Shown here: positions 55,874 through 64,000 of the stretch, piece after piece
Layout: each line of letters starts with the position of its first letter
Numbering within the stretch: position 1 is the stretch's first letter
DNA from: Gliomastix tumulicola
Taxonomy: Eukaryota > Ascomycota > Sordariomycetes > Hypocreales > Bionectriaceae
Reading direction: 5' to 3'
DNA: 64,000 nt
Assembly: GCA_001599755.1 (NCBI GenBank)
Contig: BCHX01000005.1
Span: forward strand, 3,468,409 to 3,532,408
Notes under the pieces: generated by a model
What the model saw: only the letters and a program-made list of their open reading frames with translations
Databases searched by the model: none
What the model was told of the DNA's origin: nothing
Made by a program: the position numbers and the translations under genes

Positions 55874-57136
55874 ATGCAGTGCCAGAGTCTACAAATTGCT
55901 GCGCTGGTTGTAGCCCTGTTCACCACCGGCTCCGTCTCCAAAGACGTGACTTGCGTGGCCAAACAGTGTGCCGTGATAGTGACGGCGACGACAACGACGA
56001 CGGTGAGAGTACCAGCAGCACAAGTCACCGGAAGCGACCTTGTAAGCACTTCCGTTCCCACGATACTTGGCCACGCGCGAGCAAGAAGCTGTGGAAGTCT
56101 TCAAAAGCTAACTATTCACTTTAATAGCGAGAGAGTGCCCTACCAATGCACGCAGCTCGCGGACAAGACAACGCCCTCAAGCCTCGCAACACGGGGACCG
56201 AGCCCGAGTGCTCGGAATCGGCCATTCTCTGCTCAGCTGAAGGCACCCCGACACCAGACATACCCCCGCCCATAGCGACCATGCCAGAGCCACGCCGAGG
56301 GGAGACAGACAGCAGAGATGGAAACGGCCTCAGCGACGGCGCCATCGTGGGCATCGCCGTGGGTGGCTCACTGGCCCTTATCCTGCTCCTCCTGTTGTTG
56401 GTCTGCTACTTCAAGTACGGCTGCAGCCGCCAGCGGATCCGCGCGCGCAGGAGACGCCGCCCTGACAGCGAGGATACGCCAACGCCTGAACGTGTCAAGA
56501 AGGGCCCGAGTCCGCCTGGAGACTACATCCAGCTCGTCGCCCCAGCACCAGCCCGACCTCCACGATCCCCGCCTTCACCCAGTTCAGTGTCAAAGAGCGC
56601 GAGTATCATCAAGGGATCGGGTGGCGAGTCCCCAAATCACCAACAGGTCCAGAGGGCAAGGATGGCGTCTCCTCTTGTCCCGGCCCCGTCTGCGCGGGCT
56701 GCGAGCTCTGCCGGTGGCTCGAATAAGAAACTTCCTGCGTTGCCGCCTGGGCACAAAGACGACCCTGCACCGACGCTACGCTAGTAGGTACCTCATTCCA
56801 GAAAGAATCATGTGGGAAGTGCGTGTGCTAAGAGGTGCCAGTAACCTGGTGAGCCGCGAGTCACTGACAAAGGAGCCGCGAGATGTAAGGAGACCGGTGG
56901 ACGCGGGCTTGAACTATCCGCATCAACATGTCCCGCGAAGCCCGGTCGAGTTGCCCGCTGAAGGGGCCGAGAAGGCGCGGTTTCCTAATTTCAGTCGGGT
57001 GAGTAATTTGAGTACCATCAGCGATGCCAGTGCCTTCTCGTGGGTTGGCCAGGCAGATGAGTCGCAGGTGCAGACGCCCGCGAGTCGACGGGCGGAGGCG
57101 GAGGCGGAGGACAAAAGACAATCTCAGAGTCAATAG
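55874..57136 (+). CDS. Mucin-like single-pass membrane protein, hypothetical
   Basis: A model of three exons (55874-56041, 56128-56783, 56842-57136) gives about 372 aa. Intron 56042-56127 (GTAAGC, branch GCTAAC, TAG) is well supported. Intron 56784-56841 (GTAGGT...CAG) is less certain; without it the protein stops at 56784 with 274 aa. The signal peptide (MQCQSLQIAALVVALFTTG) is followed by a short Thr-rich ectodomain with Cys, then AIVGIAVGGSLALILLLLLL as the only TM helix, a CSRQRIRARRRRR stop-transfer and a Pro/Ser-rich cytoplasmic tail. The layout is like Wsc/mid2-type cell-wall sensors, but no WSC domain is present. The function is unknown. Confidence 0.55.
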
Positions 57137-57505
57137 TCGCGTTTCGTACGTTGATAAATAATCACACTGCTCCAGTCAGAACAATCACTGAGCACTTGGA
57201 AAACGAGCATTGAAGGTGTCATGTCCTCATTCCCTAAAAAGCCGGACCCTAAGAATGTTTTTTCCCACCCCAGAGACCCAGCCATACGCAGAGACGGAAG
57301 CCCGCGAAGACCCCATGTCTACGATTTTCCATGCTCCCTTAAACCTGTCCCAAAACGTGCAGACCCAGAGAACAAAAAAATGCAGGATACAAGGTTCCAC
57401 CTTCGTAGGAGACGTGCGATGAGTCGTGTTTCTCGTGACCGATGATCATTCTCATCAGGGACCCATATAGCAGCAGCAGGAGGGAGGAGGGGCGCGGCGA
57501 GCCGC
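57137..57505. other. Gap between convergent genes
   Basis: The shared 3' region of the mucin-like gene and the P2 gene, which converge here. No gene is seen. Confidence 0.4.
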
Positions 57506-57917
57506 TTAGTCGAAGAGACCGAAGCCCATGTCCTCGTCGGACTCCTCCTTCTCCTCCTCCTTCTCCTCCTTGGCCTCCTCGGCGGGGGCGGCACCGCCAG
57601 CGGCAGCACCACCAGCGGCGGGGGCACCACCGGCACCACCAGAGGGAACGGAGGCGAGCTTCTCGGAGCCAGCGGCGATCAGCTGTGGGAGAGAGGAGGC
57701 AATGTCAGTCAATTGGTCTTCGAGCGGGATGGGGGTGGCTGGGGGGGAGGGGGCGTACCTCGTTGATGTCCTTGCCCTTGAGCTCGCTGATGAGAGCCTC
57801 GAGGCGGTCCTCATCGGCCTCGATGCCAACGGCCTCGAGAACCTCCTTGATGTCATCGGCGTCGGGGGAGGTGTTGCCACCGAGGCTGAGGAGAAGGTAA
57901 GCGGCGAGATGCTTCAT
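57506..57917 (-). CDS. RPP2: 60S acidic ribosomal protein P2
   Basis: Two exons (57917-57759 and 57682-57506) encode 111 aa. The intron 57758-57683 (GTACGC, branch CTGAC, CAG) is phase 0. The N-terminal dimerisation domain MKHLAAYLLLSLGGNTSPDA marks P2 rather than P1. It is followed by VLEAVGIEADEDRLEALISE, a Gly/Ala hinge, an acidic Glu/Lys run and the C-terminal SDEDMGFGLFD that binds elongation factors and the sarcin-ricin-loop GTPase centre. The coding sequence shows the C-ending codon bias expected of a highly expressed gene. A 5'-UTR intron is likely, with donor GTACGA near 58033 and acceptor CGCAG near 57942. Confidence 0.96.
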
Positions 57918-59420
57918 TTTGGATGTGGTTTGTTGGTGTCTGCGGGTGCGAGAGTGTCAGTAGATGCAAAATTAATAATTTTCGCAACGCACGACGACGG
58001 CCGTCCAGGGGAGTCAGATTTCCAATTCGTACCTTGTAGTAGGGAACAAGAGAATCAATCACTTTAACCGCGAAGTTGGGCGGAGACTGAGACCTTCAAG
58101 TTCGGGGGGGGGTTGATGTTGTTTTATGGAAGAGGAAAAGAAGGTTTTCGAGAGGCTCGCCTGGTGATTTTTGTGTGGGCGCCAAAAATGATTAGGGCGG
58201 GGCAGGTGCGTATCTCTTTTCCGCACACCGAAACAGTCATTGCAAAAGTTAAACCCCCAGCTGAGTCATCGGGCTAATCCAGCCACAGACGACCCAGCCA
58301 CAGTCGATCCAGCCACACGAGTTGGCAAAAGCCACCAGCCACTTCACGTGCCCAATGTCGCCTCCCCGGACTTTTTTGGCTGCTGAAGGTGGCCATAGAA
58401 AAAAAAAACGGGCTGCGGCGGCTCGGACGAATCACAGCCAGCAAAACGCCAGAGATTCTGGAGCTTCCAGCCGTTTTGCTGATGAAAACCAACAGCTGCA
58501 CCTCAACTTCCTCTTTCCCTTGCCCTCCCCGCCTTCCCTGTCTAGACTGTGTTCAGGCTCTTCCAGACCTGAGCTGAGGTGCATAAGTATTATTCTTTAT
58601 TTTTCGGCTGCTCCCCACTCCCGGCCTTTTTGCCTGGCTCAACGTCATTCTTTTGGCTTTCGACAATCCGGCCACCTTTTTGCTCGCCCAACCGCATTTC
58701 TTCCTTACCTCCTTACCCACCCGCACGCGATAATAGCCTGTTGGCCTTCTTTTTTTCACTCTCTTCTTTTTACTCCCACGATCCACTCCTCCCAAATCAC
58801 CTTCCTCCCGGTCACCATTACCGGCGGCAAATCTGGTTGCTGTGCTGGCCGGATACGTACCCAACTTTGGGATTCGCACTCCGGGGTTTACGGGTGCTCG
58901 CCGACAGCAAGACTGCATACATGCATACGCTCTTTTTAAACTTGCAACTTTCATAGAGCCTTTGTCTTTCCCTTGTCGCTCTCGGCTTACCTTAGGCTCT
59001 CGTGCAGCCAACCAGCCAACCACCCCGTGCACTGGGCAACGGCCTGCCACAGGTCCCCTTCCTTTTTTTTTTCCCCCTTCTTTCTTGCTCGCGCAACCGG
59101 GTGGCTTGTGTGTTGTTTTTCTTTTGTGTTTATTCCCTTTGGGAGGGTGTCCCGCTCTGTGCTGCCCTTGTGCGACGCTGCGGCTGGGTATTTAATTCTT
59201 CGCCTTTCTTGTCCTTTTTTTTCCCAACCTGGGAGTCACTCCGACGCACAACAAAGATAACGCCCATTTCTTTTTATTTCCCACCTTGCGAGGCCAGCGG
59301 CACGCGACCAGCCTTCCGAATGACTCACGACCCGGCCTCGTGAACCCCTTCAGTTGGAGAAGAAACACCACGTATCACATACCCAGTGGGAGGACAAGAA
59401 ACAGAAGACCGTGATACACG
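57918..59420. promoter_or_regulatory. Divergent upstream region of P2 and the SPT2 gene
   Basis: It holds the P2 leader with its probable intron, then a long plus-strand C/T-rich region (58500-59300) that probably contains the promoter and leader of the SPT2 gene. No ORF in it looks coding. Confidence 0.4.
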
Positions 59421-60744
59421 ATGCCGGTGAGTCAAGGTGGTGGTTGGGGAGAGCATAAAAAGTGACGCATACGGCGAGGAGTTCAGTAACTGACACATCA
59501 CAACCATGACGCAGATCGGCGACCTACTAGCCTCCATCAACGGCGGCGAGCCACCCCCGAAACGCAAGGCTGCTGACGACGACGCCGGATCGCGAGCGAC
59601 GCCGAGCAAGGTTCCCCGCACGTCGTCTAGCTCGACAGCCGCGACGACAACGAGAACGCAGCAGCCCTCACGGCCCCTCGACAGACCGAATGCGGCGCCG
59701 CGGCCGTCGAACGGGAGCGGGGGTGGGAGTGCTGCGAGTCCGAGCAGCGGTGCGAGATGGACGGGGACGGCAGGTGGTGCGATGAGGCCGACGAACGGGA
59801 CACATCGGGTTACGAAGCCTGCGACGACGACGACGACAACATCAAGAGTCACGGCACCGGCGAGACCACAGCCGCCTGTGAGACCAAGCGAAGAGACACC
59901 ATCGGGAGCACCCAAGGTAGCGCCGAAGAAGGGCTCTTTCGCGGAGATCCTGGCCCGAGGGAAGGCAGCTCAGGCTACGATGGGACAGGTCGGGAAATTA
60001 CAGCACAAGAGCACGGAGAAGGGCGCGGCGGTCAAGAAAGAGAACGGCGTGATTGGGAAGGGCCCCCAGAGGGCAGATCCGCGGGGCAAGGCGATAGGAG
60101 GAGCATCACGGACGGATCCTCGGGCGGCGACGAGCCAGCAGGCACGGAAGCCCGCGGCATCGACATCGGGATATGCAGGAACGGCGAAACCCAACGCCAC
60201 GAGGCCAATACCAGGACGGAACGGGACACCGACAAACGGCCAGTCAGCACGGAAGCCCGCCTCCAAGCCGTCTGACCGGAAAGCCGCCCCGGAACCCGAC
60301 CGACCGAAGAAGGCAGCGACCGCCACCACGGGCTACACCGGCACCGCCCGTCCACGCCCCGACGCCTCGTCCTCGTCCAACCCCCACAAGCACCCCCAGC
60401 AGCGCGGCGGCGCCCTCCTCAACCGCCAGCCCATGCGCCGCCCGGCCTCGGGAGCCCGCAGCGGCTCCCGCTACGACGAGTACGACGAGGACCTCGACGA
60501 CTTCATCGAGTATGACGACGAGGAGCAGGACGAGGACGGCGGCGGCCCGCGGTACAGGTACGACGACGGCTCGGACTCGGACATGGAGGCCGGTATGGAC
60601 GAGCTCGACATCGAGGAGCGCATGGCCGAGCGCATCGCGCGCCGCGAGGACATCGAGGAGGAGCGGCTCGAGAAGACCCGCAAGGCCGCCAAGGAGGAGA
60701 GGAAGCGCAAGGCGCTGGATGAGCTGCGTGCCAAACGGCGCTAG
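59421..60744 (+). CDS. SPT2-type chromatin protein
   Basis: The preferred model has a 6-nt coding first exon (ATGCCG, 59421-59426), an intron 59427-59514 (GTGAGT, CTGAC branch, CAG) and exon 59515-60744, giving about 411 aa beginning MPIGDLLASINGG. The alternative is an unspliced start at 59506 (MTQIGDLLASINGG, 412 aa). Both share one frame. The middle is disordered and rich in Thr, Pro, Lys and Ala, with three GYxGTA-type blocks. The C-terminus has the SPT2 signature: RYDEYDEDLDDFIEYDDEEQ, then MEAGMDELDIEERMAERIAR and REDIEEERLEKTRKAAKEE. SPT2 is an H3-H4 chaperone acting with transcribing RNA polymerase II. Confidence 0.88.
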
Positions 60745-61618
60745 TTGGACCATGTACCGGCAGCAGCAGCAGCAGCAGCAGCGGCAGCCCGGACGAGAAT
60801 GCGTCTTCCTCTCCGCGGGAAGCGAGTGCCTCTTACCTCGCGCCCGTATTAGCCTCCTGGCTCTCACTTACACCACTTTAATGACGGTGTGGACTTTCAG
60901 TGCGATAACGAATGGACGACGTTCAGATCAACTTTTATCTTTAGTTACTATTTTCTCTCTCCCTTTTGTCGGTTACCTTGTCGGGATCGTCAACCCCAAC
61001 AGCGTCGGCGTGTTGTCTTTCATGTCTGTGAACAGCGGCCCGAGCTCACCCTCGCGTTTGATTTCTCTATTCCTATGACGTGGCTTAGCCCGAACCTGGT
61101 TTGTAAGTCGAGCCCTTCTGTGATAGAGAGCGAGACGCGGATCAGGCCCAGCGGAGTTTGGTGTAGATATCTCAGCTTGTTTTCTCAACTTCTCGAGCAG
61201 CTTTTGTTGTCATAGATAGGGCATAAGGGGCAAGGAGGATTTTCTTTCTTGTTCCTTCCGTACATACAAATGTTTCAGTGGTTCACATAGGTACCTTCTC
61301 GAGCTGTATCACTAGTACACATCATGTGGTCATTCGTGTCTCCATGGTAAATCAACGACAAACACCATACAGTGAGAGCCCCATGATGAAATACAACATA
61401 AGATCGAAGAGACGTAGTATATATAGTCTACTCTACTGTCGCCAGCACATCGCCAATTCAGATACCACAATAAAAAGGAACAGCTAATGATACGTAACCC
61501 AACAACCAGTAACACTAGATCCAGACCATACTATAATAAAACACAAAAGCCGCCTGCTCGAGGTGCAAGCAGGAACGACGGATAGAAAATCGATATAAGG
61601 TGGGAGAGTAAAGGATTA
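60745..61618. other. Gap between convergent genes
   Basis: 3' flanks of the SPT2 gene and the NUFIP1-like gene. A (CAG)n run at 60762-60785 follows the SPT2 stop. The rest is AT-richer with no gene. Confidence 0.45.
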
Positions 61619-63799
61619 TCAGGGCAGATCATCACTCTTAGTGCCGCTGCCGCTTGAACTTCCATACGGCTGCATCAGCCAGCCTTCGTAGTGCTGCTGA
61701 TGCTGCCCTTCCAGCAACGACTCCTGTTGCTGCGTGCCAGCGGCGGGGGCGGGGACGGGGCCGGGGGCGGGGGCGTGTCCCAAGGTCTTACTTGACGCAG
61801 TGGAGTGATGGCTGCCGCTGCGTCGGGGGAGAGACGAAGCCGGCGAGGACGAGGAGGAGGAGGGTTGTTCCCGCTTGACGGGGGGCGGGGGAAGAGAGGA
61901 AGGGGGCTTGGCAGGCAGCTGGCTGCTCGGGCTGGGTTTCTTGAGGAGGTTGGACTTGGAGGACGGGGGCGATGCCGTCGCTGCTTTGGGGACAGGTGGC
62001 GGCGTGGCAGGGGCTTTCGCGCCATCCTGTTCTGCTGTGGCCACTGCCGCCGTGGGCTTCTTGACCTCGTTCATGATACCCTTCTGGCGGAGGTACTGTA
62101 TCGACTCGAGGACGGCCAGGTCCTCCTGCTCCTTGTCATTGAGGATCAGGCGCTGCTGGATGGTGAGACGTCCGTTGTTGGCTTCGCGGTCGCGGATCGC
62201 AGCCTCGCGGACTTCCGGGTCGTGGACGAAGCGGCACTTGCTCTTCTTCCCACACGCTCCGCCGGTCGAGTAGTATTTGCAGTGTCTCGAGATGTCGGCC
62301 TTCTTGGTCGATGCGGATGCGGACGCGGACGCCTTGGTAGTGGCAGTAGGAGGGTTAGGAAGGGAAGCACCGGCGGCGGCGGTAGTGTCAGTAGCTCGGG
62401 AGGACATGACTTCAGGTGCCCCGTCATCGGAAGAAGAATCATCGTCGCCGGCCGCAGGATCGCGCATCTCGTCGCCCTCGTCGCCCTGCTCACGCTTGCG
62501 CTTGATCGACGACTCCACCTTACGGAGCTGCCTTCTGAGCTTATCAGCCTGCTTCTCGAGCTCGGACGTCTTATCCTCTTTCTTATTAGTCTTCGTCTCG
62601 GTCTTCGCCTCGGCCTTCTTGGCCTCTATGCGTGCTTTGGTGGGGAAGTTCTTCTTTCTCTGGGCAATGTAGGCGGCAACGTCATCCGGACTGTGATTCG
62701 TGTTAGCAATAACCCTTTAACGCCTAGCCACTGATCCCCTGAGGGTAGATGGACAGCCTTACACAAAGGTCTCTGGGCCAAGGAGAGTGGCCAGGGTCTT
62801 TTCCTCGCCCTCATCGTCCTCGGTCTCCGAGTCGACAGCAGGCGTAAGACCAAGAGTGTTCGTCTTACGCTTCTTCTTCTTGCCCGCCGGTTGGTCCTGC
62901 TGCTTGTGCTTGTTCTGCTGCTGCTGTTGCTGGTGGGACTGCTGCTTGCCGTGTTGCCCTTGGTCCGACTGGCCCTTGTTGTGGTGCCGAGGCCGATCTC
63001 CGAAATTCTGACCACCTCTACCTTTGCCCCGGTGGCCGCCACGACCGCGCTGGTTGTGGCCGTGATAGGCATCTGGTCTGCCAGACGGGGGTGGAGGTGG
63101 AGGAGCAGCGTAATGATAAGGGGGAGGGGGGTAGGTAGCAGCATGAGGGTCGTGGGGATACGGCTGCGCGTAGGCGCCGCTCACCTGCGCGTACTGTGTG
63201 TGGTCATACGCTGGCACTGGCGCGCCGCCCCGGCCACGACCGCGATCGTTGTATCCGCCTCTTGACCGGCCGCCGCCGCCCCCTTGGAACGAGCCGGGCT
63301 GGGGGTGGTGCTGCTGCTGACCACTCCATTGGGTCGCGGCGCCGGGCGGAGGCGGAGGAGCCTGGTACTGCGCGGCGTACTGCTGCGGATCGTGGTACCC
63401 CGGCTGCTGAGCCTGGGGGTGTGCGTACTGGTGACTGGAGTAGTAGGCGGCGGCCTGCGCGTGCTGCTCCGGAGACCACTGTGGTTGGGCCGGCGCATAG
63501 CTGCCGGCCGGAGGGACCTGGGCCCCTCCTCCGTAAGCGGCCGCGTGGTGATACTGGGCAGAGTAGTCGTAGTGGGCTGCTGTTACAGTGGCTGGGGGCT
63601 GGGCGGGCTGCTGCTGCTGCTGCTGCTGGTAGCCGCCGTGCTGTCGGTGGTGATTCCCACCGCCGCGGCCTCGACCACTCGGTCCTGAGCCCCTCCCGTG
63701 GCCTTGTGCCGAGTTGGAGCGGTTCCCACCGTGCTGCTGCTGCGGCGTAGTTGAGGTGGGAGGCGGGGGAGGTGGAGGTGCGTAACCGTATGATGCCAT
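61619..63799 (-). CDS. NUFIP1/Rsa1-like CCCH zinc-finger protein
   Basis: Two exons (63799-62763 and 62690-61619) encode about 702 aa. The intron 62762-62691 (GTAAGG, branch GCTAAC, CAG) is phase 2. The first half is disordered: Pro/Gln/Tyr-rich with RGG-type repeats, poly-Gln and a KKKKRK stretch. The splice joins ETFV to PDDVAAYIAQRKKNFPTKAR (about 346-365), the NUFIP1 conserved domain that contacts Snu13 and assembles box C/D snoRNPs. It is followed by a coiled-coil-like Lys/Glu run, a CCCH zinc finger HCKYYSTGGACGKKSKCRFVH (C-x8-C-x5-C-x3-H) and a Ser/Pro/Ala-rich tail. The yeast counterpart is Rsa1. The RGG repeats suggest RNA binding. Confidence 0.85.
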
Positions 63800-64000
63800 G
63801 GCAGACGAGCGCAGAGGCGAGACGGGTCAGTGCAGGTAGCAGGCGGGACGTGACTTGCGACGAGTCGGTCAGACTATAAGACAAGACGCTGTGGTCGAAC
63901 GTCCAGCAGCGTAAGCAGAGGATGACTGTTGCCCTCGCAGAGTCGGCTCTTCGTTCAGGAGGCGACGTCCACCAACTTTGGAGGACTCGGGGGAAGTGAC
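63800..64000 (-). promoter_or_regulatory. Promoter/5' leader of the NUFIP1-like gene
   Basis: The upstream flank of the gene starting at 63799. No specific element is identified and the window ends here. Confidence 0.35.

Overview
The window is nuclear DNA from a filamentous ascomycete (Pezizomycotina, probably Sordariomycetes). The evidence is: short introns of about 55-105 nt with GTRAGT-type donors, CTAAC/CTGAC branch sites and CAG/TAG acceptors; GC-rich coding sequence beside AT-richer gaps; and fungus-specific genes (HET, class III chitin synthase, palC, a NACHT/ankyrin NLR, a Zn2Cys6 regulator). Names come from reading translated motifs. No database search was possible, and exon boundaries were inferred by hand from splice signals and frame.

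Layout. Positions 1-3.2 kb: an intronless tRNA-Arg(ACG), a PaiB-type FMN-binding protein and an Mpv17/PMP22-family membrane protein. 3.7-12.5 kb: one very large NLR-like gene (nucleoside-phosphorylase-like domain, NACHT NTPase, about 33 ankyrin repeats, about 2877 aa). 13-18.8 kb: a small one-TM protein, an unrecognised Cys-rich protein and a second ankyrin protein of about 1030 aa. 19.5-27.5 kb: a GNAT-like protein, a CALB-like lipase, a GPI-anchored S41/CPAF-like protease and a 2EXR protein. 28.3-31.5 kb: a class III chitin synthase, followed by about 2.7 kb of nearly gene-free DNA. 34.1-40.6 kb: an accessory-looking stretch with a HET-domain gene next to long poly-G tracts, an F-box-like gene and an inverted, frameshifted relic of the same family in AT-richer DNA. 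40.8-42.0 kb: a GH10 xylanase.

42.8-48.6 kb is a compact alpha-glucoside (maltose-type) utilisation cluster: an MFS alpha-glucoside permease and a GH13 alpha-glucosidase share a divergent promoter that carries a duplicated 16-bp element, and a Zn2Cys6 regulator follows tail-to-tail with the glucosidase. This resembles the MAL gene trios of yeasts and aspergilli.

The right third is mostly housekeeping: an SDR, palC (ambient-pH signalling) divergent from ALG6 (N-glycan glucosylation), a one-TM mucin-like protein, ribosomal protein P2, an SPT2 chromatin protein and a NUFIP1/Rsa1-type zinc-finger protein for snoRNP assembly. The most interesting candidates are the giant NLR with its extended ankyrin repeats and embedded SR/Gly-rich hydrophobic insert, and the duplicated element in the alpha-glucoside cluster promoter.
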